Source: Granulosicoccaceae bacterium
GTDB lineage: Bacteria > Pseudomonadota > Gammaproteobacteria > Granulosicoccales > Granulosicoccaceae
Assembly: GCA_020629835.1 (NCBI GenBank)
Contig: JAHDCO010000040.1
Coordinates: 1-36,690, forward strand
Length of the DNA stretch: 36,690 nt
Reading direction: 5' to 3'
Under the pieces are notes generated by a model that had not been told where the DNA came from, did not search any database, and saw nothing but the letters and a program-made list of their open reading frames with translations. A program made the position numbers and the translations under genes. Positions within the stretch are counted from its first letter, which is position 1, and each line of letters opens with the position of its first letter. Below are positions 28,444 through 36,690 of the stretch, one piece after another.

Positions 28444-28968
28444 ATGGCACGCTTGAAGCTGTTACCGCTGCTTGGCCTCGCCTCTGTGCTGAGTGCTTGC
28501 GGCGGCGACATGAGCGATCTTGAGCAGTTCATCGAAACCACCAAGGGTAAACACCATGGTTCGGTTGAACAACTGCCCGACTTTCCACCGTACCAGATGT
28601 TTGAGTACACCTATGTCGATGTTCGAGATCCGTTCCGCCCACAAACAGACATTAACGTGTCGATTGCGCAGTCCGCTTACGACGGCCCGCGCCCCGAGAC
28701 GCAACGTTTGAAAGAACCTTTAGAGAGCTACCCGGTTGATGCCTTGAAGATGGTCGGCTTATTGCAACAAAAGTCACAGACCTGGGGCTTAGTACGAGAC
28801 CCGGACGGCACCATTCACCGGGTTCAGCCTGGAAATTATGCGGGACAGAATCACGGCAAGATCGTATCTGTTTCCGAGTCACGAATAGATATTGTTGAGC
28901 TCGTTCCTGACGGATTGAGTGGCTGGGTCAATCGCGATGCAATGCTCGCGATGGCTGAAGAGAATTGA
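28444..28968 (+). CDS. pilP: Type IV pilus lipoprotein PilP
   Basis: Lipoprotein linking the PilNO complex to the secretin PilQ. The 174-residue product has a signal sequence with lipobox LSAC (cysteine 19), a flexible region, and a beta domain with YVDVRDPFRPQTD, VDALKMVGLLQQ and WGLVRDPDGTIHRVQPGNY, all characteristic of PilP. The ATG at 28444 has GAGGA 8 nt upstream; a TTG at 28426 is an alternative opening. It follows pilO by 4 bp and its stop is close to the pilQ start. Confidence 0.95.
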   Translation: MARLKLLPLLGLASVLSACGGDMSDLEQFIETTKGKHHGSVEQLPDFPPYQMFEYTYVDVRDPFRPQTDINVSIAQSAYDGPRPETQRLKEPLESYPVDALKMVGLLQQKSQTWGLVRDPDGTIHRVQPGNYAGQNHGKIVSVSESRIDIVELVPDGLSGWVNRDAMLAMAEEN

Positions 28969-28985
28969 TTGGAGACATGGTAAAA

Positions 28986-31166
28986 ATGTACGTCAGCGAA
29001 AAAACGCAACGACTCAGCCAAGCCGCGAAACAGTGTCGCAAAGGGTTGCTTCGAATTGCCCAATTAATCACCGTTACAGGAATGGCGCTTGCTGCACAAA
29101 CAGCGATGGCTGCCAATTCCTTAGTGGATATCAGTCACGTTACGCTACCGGGTAACAAGCAGCAATTGGCGCTTACGTTAAGCGGCCCTGCTTCAGATCC
29201 CAAAGCGTTTACCATCGACAACCCAGCACGAATTGCGCTGGACTTGGCCGACACCACGAATGGTTTAGACCAACGCAACATTCGGGTGAGCGCAGGCTTA
29301 CTGCAAAACATCACAACCGTTGAAGCCGGTGGCAGAACTCGCGTGGTAATCAACCTCGCCGCCATGGTGCCCTACAGTACTGCGGTACAAGGCAATCAAC
29401 TGTTAGTCACTTTGGATGGCGATCAGAATTCTGGCCCTGCCCCATCAAACTTACTGGCCCAAAGCTCAGCACCGAGCGCCGGTCTAGTAACGGCCGATGG
29501 CTTATCAGGTTCTGAACGTTCAATTAAGAGCATCGACTTCCGACGGGGCCCCCTGGGTGAAGGCCGAATCTTATTTGAATTATCCAGCCCGGGCATTGTT
29601 ACCGACATGCGCGAAGAAGGCGGTCGAGTGGTTGTCGAATTTCCTGACACAGGCTTAGCATCAGAACTTCAGCGTCGCCTCGATGTTATGGACTTCGGTA
29701 CACCAGTACAGTTCATTGACACCTTGTCTAACAAGCGCGGTACTCGCGTCATCATTCAACCAGCTACTGCTGAATTTGAACAACTGGCTTATCAGTCCGA
29801 CACACTATTCACTGTTGAATTGAAGCCAATGACGCGCGATGAAATTGAAGAGAATCGCAAAAAGAAATTTGGTTACGTTGGCGAGAAGCTGTCACTGAAC
29901 TTCCAGGACATTGAAGTGCGATCCGTGTTGCAGCTATTGGCTGACTTCACCGACTTGAATATTGTTGTAAGTGACACCGTTCAAGGCAAACTCACGCTAC
30001 GTTTGAAGAACACGCCATGGGATCAGGCACTGGACATCATCCTGCAGACCAAAGCGTTGGATAAGCGTCAGTCTGGTGGTGTCATTATGGTCGCCCCAGC
30101 AGAAGAGATCGCAACACGCGAACGTATCGAACTGGAAGGTTTACGCCAGAAGATCGAGCTGGCTCCAATTCGTACGGAGTTCTTTCAAGCTAACTACGCC
30201 AAAGCATCGGAGCTTGCCGAACTACTGCAAACTGACGAAGGTGGCGGCATGTTAACGGATCGCGGCAGTGTGACAGTTGACGATCGAACCAACACCCTAT
30301 TGATTAGTGATACCGCTGATCAACTGGCTGAGATTCGTGCCTTAGTACATCGCTTGGACATCCCTATTCGTCAGGTATTGATCGAATCACGCATCGTTAT
30401 CGCAACCGATGACTTTAACCGAGATATCGGTGTACGTTGGGGCGTTAACCGCAATACCGCAAACCCGGGCGGCTTGGAAGATCCCGACGGTGGTTTCGCG
30501 TTATCCGGTAGCTCTGACGGTCTGACCGACTTACTCAACAACGATGAGTTATCCGCACCGGGTCGCTGGAACGTTAATCTGGGTGCAAACAACGCTGCGG
30601 GTTCTTTAGGCGTCGCACTGGCTAAACTGCCCTTTGGTACCTTGTTAGAGCTGGAACTGTCAGCCATGCAAGCAGAAGGCATTGGTGAAGTTATCTCAAG
30701 CCCTCGTGTAATCACGGCCAACCAGCGTGAAGCGTACATCGAGCAAGGTGTTGAGATACCGTATCTTGAAGCAGCTTCCGGTGGTGGCGCTACGGTTTCA
30801 TTCCGTAAGGCTGTACTGGCACTGAAAGTAACGCCACAGATTACACCTGATGATCGAATCATTATGGATCTGACGATTAATAAAGACACCGTCGGTGAGA
30901 TCTTCGGCGCCGGTAACCTGCAGGTACCTAGTATTGATACTCGCGAAGTAGCTACCCAGGTGTTGGTTGACAACGGTGAGACGGTTGTTCTTGGCGGAGT
31001 TTATGAACAGCAAAAGCTTGACAAGACAGATTCGGTACCCTTCTTTGGCAGCTTACCGCTAATCGGCAGCTTGTTTAAGCACACGATCAAAGACGATGAC
31101 AAAACTGAGTTACTGGTATTTGTCACACCAAAGATCGTAAAAGAGAATGCTTCACTGTCCTACTAA
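28986..31166 (+). CDS. pilQ: Type IV pilus secretin PilQ
   Basis: Outer-membrane channel through which the pilus passes. With the start at 28986 the product has 726 residues: signal peptide (ending about ALAAQTAMAA), two AMIN domains for peptidoglycan binding (starting VDISHVTLPGNKQQLALTL and again at IKSIDFRRGPLGEGRI), a secretin N-terminal domain (LSLNFQDIEVRSVLQLLADF; as QDIEVRSVLQLLADF), an N1 domain with RTNTLLISDT, and a C-terminal secretin domain with EVISSPRVITANQREAYIEQ (as SSPRVITANQREA) and ending TELLVFVTPKIV. An in-frame ATG at 28977 is too close to GGAG (28971); the TTG at 28965 overlaps the pilP stop. Confidence 0.97.
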   Translation: MYVSEKTQRLSQAAKQCRKGLLRIAQLITVTGMALAAQTAMAANSLVDISHVTLPGNKQQLALTLSGPASDPKAFTIDNPARIALDLADTTNGLDQRNIRVSAGLLQNITTVEAGGRTRVVINLAAMVPYSTAVQGNQLLVTLDGDQNSGPAPSNLLAQSSAPSAGLVTADGLSGSERSIKSIDFRRGPLGEGRILFELSSPGIVTDMREEGGRVVVEFPDTGLASELQRRLDVMDFGTPVQFIDTLSNKRGTRVIIQPATAEFEQLAYQSDTLFTVELKPMTRDEIEENRKKKFGYVGEKLSLNFQDIEVRSVLQLLADFTDLNIVVSDTVQGKLTLRLKNTPWDQALDIILQTKALDKRQSGGVIMVAPAEEIATRERIELEGLRQKIELAPIRTEFFQANYAKASELAELLQTDEGGGMLTDRGSVTVDDRTNTLLISDTADQLAEIRALVHRLDIPIRQVLIESRIVIATDDFNRDIGVRWGVNRNTANPGGLEDPDGGFALSGSSDGLTDLLNNDELSAPGRWNVNLGANNAAGSLGVALAKLPFGTLLELELSAMQAEGIGEVISSPRVITANQREAYIEQGVEIPYLEAASGGGATVSFRKAVLALKVTPQITPDDRIIMDLTINKDTVGEIFGAGNLQVPSIDTREVATQVLVDNGETVVLGGVYEQQKLDKTDSVPFFGSLPLIGSLFKHTIKDDDKTELLVFVTPKIVKENASLSY

Positions 31167-31200
31167 CGACCCATCGCTGCAACCGCAGCGTTGAAGTACC

Positions 31201-31232
31201 CAAAGGGCTTCGTCATACGACGAAGCCCTTTG
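31201..31232. terminator. Perfect 14-bp hairpin between pilQ and aroK
   Basis: CAAAGGGCTTCGTC (31201-31214) pairs with GACGAAGCCCTTTG (31219-31232) around the loop ATAC. No T-run follows, so termination would be partial; it may instead protect the pilQ message end. Confidence 0.6.
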
Positions 31233-31264
31233 TCGTTGGGCACTCGAAAGGTTATGATTGCGGC

Positions 31265-31783
31265 ATGGCCAATTTGATTTTGATCGGACCGATGGGGGCC
31301 GGAAAGACATCGGTCGGTCGAGCGCTGGCCAACCGCTTGCAGCGCACTTTCTACGACAGTGATCGCGAGATCGAAGCACGCTGTGGTGTCGATATCCCCA
31401 CCATTTTCGAATTTGAGGGTGAAGAAGGCTTTCGCGAGCGTGAAACCCGCATTATCGACCAGCTTACGTCCGAGACCGATATCGTCCTGGCGACTGGCGG
31501 GGGTGCGGTGCTGCGCGAGGAAAACCGGCAGTACCTATCCAGCCGCGGCCATGTGATTTTGTTGTCGGTGGAACTCAAAGAGCAGATCCGTCGCGTAAGC
31601 CGAGACAATAAGCGCCCGCTTCTTGCCGATGTTGATCCTGAGGTTCGATTGCAGCAGCTCTGGGAAGCACGTGGCCCCCTGTACAAATCGGTTGCAGACG
31701 TGGAGATCTCCACCGACTCCCGACGTATGTTGCACGTGGTTAACCGCATCTTGCGGCACCTGAAATCACACTCTTTAATCTAG
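31265..31783 (+). CDS. aroK: Shikimate kinase
   Basis: Phosphorylates shikimate at the 3-hydroxyl in the aromatic amino acid pathway. The 172-residue product begins [19 protein letters not shown], with the Walker A loop GPMGAGKTS at 8-16, then [11 protein letters not shown] (shikimate and magnesium binding), [11 protein letters not shown], and [13 protein letters not shown], all standard family motifs. It lies between pilQ and aroB, the conserved gammaproteobacterial order, and is followed by aroB after 20 bp. Confidence 0.98.
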   Translation: MANLILIGPMGAGKTSVGRALANRLQRTFYDSDREIEARCGVDIPTIFEFEGEEGFRERETRIIDQLTSETDIVLATGGGAVLREENRQYLSSRGHVILLSVELKEQIRRVSRDNKRPLLADVDPEVRLQQLWEARGPLYKSVADVEISTDSRRMLHVVNRILRHLKSHSLI

Positions 31784-31803
31784 CCAACCACCAAAGCGGC
31801 TTT

Positions 31804-32877
31804 ATGCACACCTTACAAATTGAACTTGGCGCGCGCAGCTACCCCATCGTCATTGGGCACGATTTGCTAACGGCGGACAATCTGCTGCCGAACGTTACGC
31901 ACCAAATAATGGTGGTAACGAACCAGACCATTGCACCGCTGTATTTGGATAAGGCGTTGGCTGCGTTATCGACTCGATCTGTGCAGCACGTGATACTGCC
32001 CGATGGGGAGCAGCATAAAAGCACACAAACGCTGGACCTCATCTATGAGGCATTACTCACGCACCGCTTTGATCGGGGGTGCACAGTGCTCGCCTTAGGC
32101 GGAGGCGTCATCGGCGATATGGCAGGCTTTGCCGCAGCCAGTTATCAACGTGGGGTCAATTTTGTGCAAGTACCCACCACCCTACTGGCTCAAGTGGACT
32201 CATCAGTAGGCGGTAAAACCGCGGTGAATCATCCATTAGGTAAAAATATGATCGGGGCGTTTCATCAGCCCAAAGCCGTCTTCGCCGACATGAACGTTCT
32301 GCAAAGCTTGTCCGACCGAGAGTTCAAGGCGGGTTTGGCCGAAGTGATCAAATACGGCTTCATTCTGGATGCTGAGTTTTTTGCCTGGTTAGAAGACAAC
32401 ATTGAGCCCCTGTTGGCGCGCGACAGCGATGCCATTGCGTGGGCGGTGCGCCGCTCGTGCGAGGTCAAAGCCGCCATTGTGGCCGCCGACGAGCTCGAAC
32501 ACGGCCAACGTGCATTGCTAAATTTTGGCCACACGTTTGGCCACGCCATAGAAGCCGGTATGGGATATGGAGTTTGGCTTCATGGTGAGGCCATCAGTGC
32601 CGGCATGGTCATGGCACTTGATATGTCTGAACGCACAGGCAGAATCGGAAATAACACGGTACAGCGCGGTGTTCATCTTCTTGAACGCGCTGGCCTGCCG
32701 ATTGCCCCGCCCAGCAGTATGACGCCCGAGCAGATGCTGTCGTACATGGCGCGCGATAAAAAGGTCAGTGCAGGGCAGCTGAAACTGATACTGGCGCGCG
32801 CCATTGGTGAGACCGAAGTGACTACCGAATTCACCGAACAGGAACTCAATGCAACCTTGGGTAAGTTCTTAGGCTAG
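31804..32877 (+). CDS. aroB: 3-dehydroquinate synthase
   Basis: Converts DAHP to 3-dehydroquinate, the second step of the shikimate pathway, using NAD and a divalent metal. The 357-residue product has the NAD-binding [37 protein letters not shown], the metal ligands in [12 protein letters not shown] and [11 protein letters not shown], and [11 protein letters not shown]. Length is typical. It sits 20 bp after aroK and probably shares its transcript. No clear ribosome binding site is visible. Confidence 0.98.
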   Translation: MHTLQIELGARSYPIVIGHDLLTADNLLPNVTHQIMVVTNQTIAPLYLDKALAALSTRSVQHVILPDGEQHKSTQTLDLIYEALLTHRFDRGCTVLALGGGVIGDMAGFAAASYQRGVNFVQVPTTLLAQVDSSVGGKTAVNHPLGKNMIGAFHQPKAVFADMNVLQSLSDREFKAGLAEVIKYGFILDAEFFAWLEDNIEPLLARDSDAIAWAVRRSCEVKAAIVAADELEHGQRALLNFGHTFGHAIEAGMGYGVWLHGEAISAGMVMALDMSERTGRIGNNTVQRGVHLLERAGLPIAPPSSMTPEQMLSYMARDKKVSAGQLKLILARAIGETEVTTEFTEQELNATLGKFLG

Positions 32878-32939
32878 ACGCATGAGCGCCGGTTCAATGG
32901 TGTACTATCGGCGGTTAATTGAACCCCGCGACTGCGCCA

Positions 32940-34751
32940 ATGACAGGCTCTGAAGCCCTCCTCGATAACCAAGGTTTACTGTCCCACGCCTCAATGGAGG
33001 CGCTGGCGCTGGAACATCAACCTTTCGCCGCTGCGACCGCCGGTGGCGAGTTATTCGAAGACGATGCCACCCGAGCGCTAATCGCAGATATAAACAGCGC
33101 GCTGTACGGCAACGATGATGTATTACTGATCCTGGGTACACCAGGTAGCGGGCGCAGTACCTTACTGCGGCAACTGGCCGCAAACTCCCAGTCACGAATC
33201 GCTTGCTTCAGCGTTAAGGGCACAGCCAGATTCGACACAGCACATCTGTTCGGCAGCATATTAGACGCCTTCAAAACGCCCGTACCTACCGATTTGAAAG
33301 ACGCTCTGGATGCGTTAGTACCCAACCTGCATGGCACGTTTGAACGTTACAACCGTCTCAGCACTATCGTGCTGGACGATGCCGATCAAGTACCGGTAGA
33401 CGAATTGACCAAGCTACTGAGCAGCGTGCTCTACCTGAACGGCCAGGAAGAGCCCCTGCTGCGAGTACTCCTGAGCGGCTCTGCAGAGTTTGAAGACCGT
33501 TTGCCAGATGCCTTACCAGAGGGCGCGGAAATTCGGTACGCCTCCTTAGTCATTGAGCCGTTGGATTTTGAACGCACAGAAAACTATCTGGAATTTCGTT
33601 TGAATCAGGCGGGCTATTTCGAAGAATTCCCGTTTACCGACTCAGATACCCAGTCCATCATTGATGCTTCCGGCGGCTTCCCCGGTACCATTAATGTTGC
33701 TGCGGCGCTAAATCTTAATGAACAGAACGGATCGGTTCACGAGTCGTTACTGCCGCCGGAGTTGGTCGAAAAACGACGCAGCGGCAAAGCGATCAAAATG
33801 CTGCTAGGTGGGATGGCCTGCCTGATGATTGTGGCCGGCTTATTCATGTTCACTCAAAGCGAGGGCGAACGCAGCCCTGCCGCACAAGCTGGCAACGAAT
33901 ACCGCACGGTAGAAACGGTTGCCGTTACCCCCGCCAGCTCGCAACCGCAAGCCGCGGCTGAACTGCAGTTAGTGGACGAAGCGGATAACTCGGCAACGCA
34001 GCTGGCCAGTGGCACAGCGATCACTACCCCACCCAGCACAGATGCTTCCACCGCATCAACGGACACCTCAACGGCCAGCGGATCCGGCACAGGCAATAGC
34101 GCATCGAATACAGCGGCCAACGCCACAGGAACCGCAGAGAGCGGCACCAGAACAGCTTCAGCAGCTGTACCCGCGGCCGTACAGGCACCTGCCAGCGCGC
34201 TTGAAGCCGATTCTTCAGATGAAGGAACTGCAGCTGCACCCGCAACTGCGTCCGCAAGCGAAGCGACTAACACTGCTGCGGCCGCGCCCTCTACTGAGAC
34301 GGCTTCTGAATCAAACTCGGCCACCGAGCTAGCCTCGGCAGCCACCACTGCCACCAGCACCTCAGCTGCTGCACCGAACTCTGATGAGGATCTACTGGCG
34401 GATACAACCAATAGCAGTCCAAATACAGCCACAGCCGGAGTTACCGGGGTTCTGGAATCACCAAACTGGATTTTGGTGCAGGACGCGTCCGCGTTTACGG
34501 TGCAAATGAGCGCTTCGACCGACCGCGCTTCGGTCGAGTCATTTTTCACTCGCAACGAGTTACCCGGCCCCAGCAGTATATTTTCATTCAATCGCAACGG
34601 CGCTACGTGGTATGCGCTGGTTTACGGGTTGTTTGAGGATGTGCCCGCTGCGCGGGAAGCACTGCGTGCCCTGCCCGAAGGCGCCCTACGAAACCAGCCA
34701 TGGATCCGCCGGGTTGGGCAGGTACAGTCCGCACTGAAAGAGCAAAATTGA
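32940..34751 (+). CDS. DamX-like AAA-ATPase/SPOR-domain membrane protein
   Basis: Cell-division-associated protein of the DamX type. Using the ATG at 32940 (a TTG at 32919 is in frame), the product has 603 residues. An ExeA-like AAA domain has Walker A GTPGSGRST at 66-74 and a Walker B-like TIVLDDADQV. One membrane helix lies at about 284-306. A linker of about 190 residues made largely of A, S and T follows, then a C-terminal SPOR domain (about 508-600) with WILVQDASAFTVQMSA and WYALVYGLFEDVPAAREAL. SPOR domains bind denuded glycan strands at the septum. The gene follows aroB, as damX-like genes do in gammaproteobacteria. Confidence 0.9.
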   Translation: MTGSEALLDNQGLLSHASMEALALEHQPFAAATAGGELFEDDATRALIADINSALYGNDDVLLILGTPGSGRSTLLRQLAANSQSRIACFSVKGTARFDTAHLFGSILDAFKTPVPTDLKDALDALVPNLHGTFERYNRLSTIVLDDADQVPVDELTKLLSSVLYLNGQEEPLLRVLLSGSAEFEDRLPDALPEGAEIRYASLVIEPLDFERTENYLEFRLNQAGYFEEFPFTDSDTQSIIDASGGFPGTINVAAALNLNEQNGSVHESLLPPELVEKRRSGKAIKMLLGGMACLMIVAGLFMFTQSEGERSPAAQAGNEYRTVETVAVTPASSQPQAAAELQLVDEADNSATQLASGTAITTPPSTDASTASTDTSTASGSGTGNSASNTAANATGTAESGTRTASAAVPAAVQAPASALEADSSDEGTAAAPATASASEATNTAAAAPSTETASESNSATELASAATTATSTSAAAPNSDEDLLADTTNSSPNTATAGVTGVLESPNWILVQDASAFTVQMSASTDRASVESFFTRNELPGPSSIFSFNRNGATWYALVYGLFEDVPAAREALRALPEGALRNQPWIRRVGQVQSALKEQN

Positions 34752-34788
34752 ACCGCGAAAACACTGATTCACAAGGGTTTTCCACGGT
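34752..34788 (+). terminator. Weak terminator-like hairpin after the SPOR-domain gene
   Basis: ACCG and GAAAAC (34752-34762) can pair with GTTTTC and CGGT (34777-34788) with a small internal bulge, followed by only two T. Confidence 0.35.
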
Positions 34789-34828
34789 TTAGTCAGGCTT
34801 TCGAATTTTTGAAATAATTTCTGTCTCG

Positions 34829-34834
34829 TATAAT
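34829..34834 (+). promoter_or_regulatory. Probable -10 element of gltB
   Basis: A perfect TATAAT lies 31 bp before the gltB ATG. The best -35 candidate, TTGAAA at 34809-34814, is only 14 bp away, so the -35 partner is uncertain. Confidence 0.4.
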
Positions 34835-34864
34835 GTCAGACCGCCGCTCGCGTGATGACTTTAT

Positions 34865-36690
34865 ATGAATAATTACCTCGACAATCTCGCCGAACAGGGC
34901 CTGTACCAGCCTAACTTCGAACGTGACAACTGCGGCTTCGGCCTCATTGCCCAGATGGATGGCAAAGCCAGCCACTGGTTGGTGAAAACGGCTATTACCG
35001 CCCTGGGCCGGATGACCCACCGCGGTGCGATCGGCGCTGATGGTAAAACCGGTGACGGCTGCGGTTTGCTTTTACGCAAACCCGAAGCGTTCCTGCGCAG
35101 TGCGGCAGCGGAAGTCGGCATCAACCTTCAAGGCGAATTCGCGACCGGTTTGGTATTCATGAGCCATGATGAAGCGATTGCCCAACAAACCCGCGAAACC
35201 CTGGAAACCGAACTTAAAAGACGTGGCCTGACGTTTAATGGCTGGCGTGCGGTGCCGGTAGACATTAGCGCTTGCGGGGAAGAAGCGAAATCCACAGTGC
35301 CGCGTATCGAACAGTTATTCGTTACTGCCACCGAAGATATGGATACCGCTGAATTCAATCGGCATCTGTTTGTGGCGCGGCGCCGCTCGGAAATTGCACT
35401 GGCCGACGTCTGTGACGACTTTTACGTCTGCTCCTTGTCCAGCGATGTGGTGCTGTACAAGGGCTTGGTGATGCCGGAGTATCTGTCGTCGTTCTATACC
35501 GATCTGGAAGACGACCTACTCGAATCATCCATCGCGGTTTTCCACCAACGCTTCTCTACCAACACCTTGCCTCAGTGGCGACTGGCTCAGCCGTTTCGTT
35601 ACCTTGCGCATAACGGTGAAATCAACACAATCCAGGGTAATCGAAATTGGGCAAACGCCCGAGCGCCGAAGCTTCGCTCGGACATCCTGCCAGAGATACC
35701 TGAGCTGCTGCCTTTAGTGAGCCAGAGTGGTTCGGATTCAATGTCGCTGGACAACATGCTGGAATTATTGCTGGCTGGTGGAATCGATATTTTCCGCGCC
35801 ATGCGCATGTTGATGCCGCCGGCTTGGCAGAACACATGGGAACTGGATTCTGACTTACGCGCGTTCCTGGAATACAACTCCATGCATATGGAACCGTGGG
35901 ACGGACCCGCAGGCGTCGTCATGAGCGACGGCCGGTATGCCAGTTGTGTATTAGACCGTAATGGTTTGCGTCCAGCGCGTTATGTCATCAGTAAAGATCG
36001 CCACATCACCTTAGCGTCCGAAGTCGGTGTGTACGATTACACCGCGAGTGAAATCACCACAAAAGGCCGGTTAAAGCCGGGCGATATGTTGGCTGTTGAT
36101 ACGCAATCCGGTCGACTGATGTTGTCAGACGACATCAGCGATTTACTAAAACAACGCCAACCCTACGCAAAGTGGTTACAAAAGAATAAGCGCCAGCTGC
36201 GTTCACGCCTACGCGATGCGGCACCTGCAAGCCCTGCATTCTCAGATGATGTCTTAAGCACTCATGAAAAGCTGTTCAACGTAACCTTCGAAGAGCGCGA
36301 TCAAATCATTCGCGTGTTGGCTGAAGGTGGGCAAGAAGCCATTGGTTCAATGGGTGACGACACACCGTTCCCGGTTATGTCTGAACACGTTCGCTCGTTG
36401 TACGACAGCTTTCGTCAACAGTTCGCGCAGGTAACTAACCCACCCATCGATCCATTGCGTGAAACCATTGTCATGTCGTTGGAAACGTGTCTGGGGCGTG
36501 AGAAGAATCTGTTTCGTGAAACACACCATCATGCGAACCGTTTACTGGTTCGTTCACCGGTATTATCGCGTGAGAAGTTTCAAACACTGATTGCAATGGA
36601 CGATGAGCCCGGGTATTCCAACGAGCACATCAGCTTGCAATACGACCCCACAGAACGTTCGCTTAAAGAGGCCATCGACGGTATCTGCAA
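34865..36690 (+). CDS. gltB: Glutamate synthase (NADPH) large subunit, 5' part (runs off right edge)
   Basis: The first 608 codons of the large subunit, which takes the amide nitrogen from glutamine and makes glutamate from 2-oxoglutarate. It begins MNNYLDNLAEQGLYQPNFER followed by DNCGFG; C23 is the expected N-terminal nucleophile after removal of a short propeptide. Class II amidotransferase motifs follow: MTHRGAIGADGKTGDGCG, FHQRFSTNTLPQW, and HNGEINTIQGNRNW. The central segment starts near the window end (ETCLGREKNLF). The frame stays open to the last base. No clear ribosome binding site precedes the ATG. gltD is not in the visible part downstream but lies far upstream at 12816-14225. Confidence 0.97.
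   Translation, partial: MNNYLDNLAEQGLYQPNFERDNCGFGLIAQMDGKASHWLVKTAITALGRMTHRGAIGADGKTGDGCGLLLRKPEAFLRSAAAEVGINLQGEFATGLVFMSHDEAIAQQTRETLETELKRRGLTFNGWRAVPVDISACGEEAKSTVPRIEQLFVTATEDMDTAEFNRHLFVARRRSEIALADVCDDFYVCSLSSDVVLYKGLVMPEYLSSFYTDLEDDLLESSIAVFHQRFSTNTLPQWRLAQPFRYLAHNGEINTIQGNRNWANARAPKLRSDILPEIPELLPLVSQSGSDSMSLDNMLELLLAGGIDIFRAMRMLMPPAWQNTWELDSDLRAFLEYNSMHMEPWDGPAGVVMSDGRYASCVLDRNGLRPARYVISKDRHITLASEVGVYDYTASEITTKGRLKPGDMLAVDTQSGRLMLSDDISDLLKQRQPYAKWLQKNKRQLRSRLRDAAPASPAFSDDVLSTHEKLFNVTFEERDQIIRVLAEGGQEAIGSMGDDTPFPVMSEHVRSLYDSFRQQFAQVTNPPIDPLRETIVMSLETCLGREKNLFRETHHHANRLLVRSPVLSREKFQTLIAMDDEPGYSNEHISLQYDPTERSLKEAIDGIC

Noticed and set aside
30371-30973. Minus-strand frame of 200 codons
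   Set aside because: Antisense to the conserved secretin domain of pilQ with no family features.
33854-34597. Minus-strand frame of 247 codons, rich in A, V and S
   Set aside because: It is antisense to the A/S/T-rich linker of the SPOR protein; the repetitive GC-rich codons leave the opposite frame free of stops.

Overview
The window reads as chromosomal DNA of a marine-type gammaproteobacterium. The evidence is gene order: pilMNOPQ-aroK-aroB-SPOR/AAA protein-gltB behind a divergent PBP1A gene, together with an aa3 cytochrome c oxidase cluster carrying DUF2909, SURF1 and ctaB genes, is a Pseudomonas/Oceanospirillales-like arrangement. I cannot name the genus from sequence alone. No tRNA, rRNA, CRISPR array, transposase or integrase was seen.

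Layout. (1) 1-833: the 3' part of a glycoside hydrolase family 16 gene, cut by the left edge. (2) About 867-8677: an aa3-type cytochrome c oxidase locus, mostly on the minus strand. coxB (with a fused cytochrome c domain), coxA, a 46-residue assembly protein, cox11 and coxC form one tight operon. A LOG-family gene overlaps the end of coxC. A convergent DUF2909 gene follows, then surf1, a SCO-like thiol protein and ctaB (heme O synthase). No heme A synthase gene (ctaA) is present. (3) 8780-15280: housekeeping genes: DUF2244 protein, a BioC-like methyltransferase, plsY, tsaD, rpsU, a YqeY-family gene, gltD and hemE. (4) 15573-16835: a lone GT4-type glycosyltransferase. (5) 17006-23260: the most unusual part, two tandem copies of a two-gene module. 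Each copy has a 171-residue lipoprotein of unknown family followed by a secreted protein of about 720 residues with an N-terminal DUF6923-like region, a GEVEDY domain and a C-terminal LruC domain. Both copies carry the 9-nt motif GTTCTCATC exactly 130 nt upstream of the lipoprotein start codon, and a hairpin terminator ends each copy. (6) 23308-36690: ponA (minus), then pilMNOPQ (type IV pilus alignment complex and secretin), aroK, aroB, a DamX-like SPOR protein and the 5' 1.8 kb of gltB, cut by the right edge.

How the genes work together. Region 2 builds and matures the terminal oxidase: Cox11 and SCO-like proteins for copper, SURF1 and CtaB for heme. Region 6 couples pilus assembly to cell-wall synthesis and the shikimate pathway. 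The two glutamate synthase subunits are both present but lie about 20.6 kb apart: gltD-hemE sits behind rpsU-yqeY, while gltB follows the SPOR gene. The duplicated lipoprotein/LruC module has exported products, probably acting at the cell surface or in the periplasm. Its function is not known to me and it is the best candidate here for an undescribed system.
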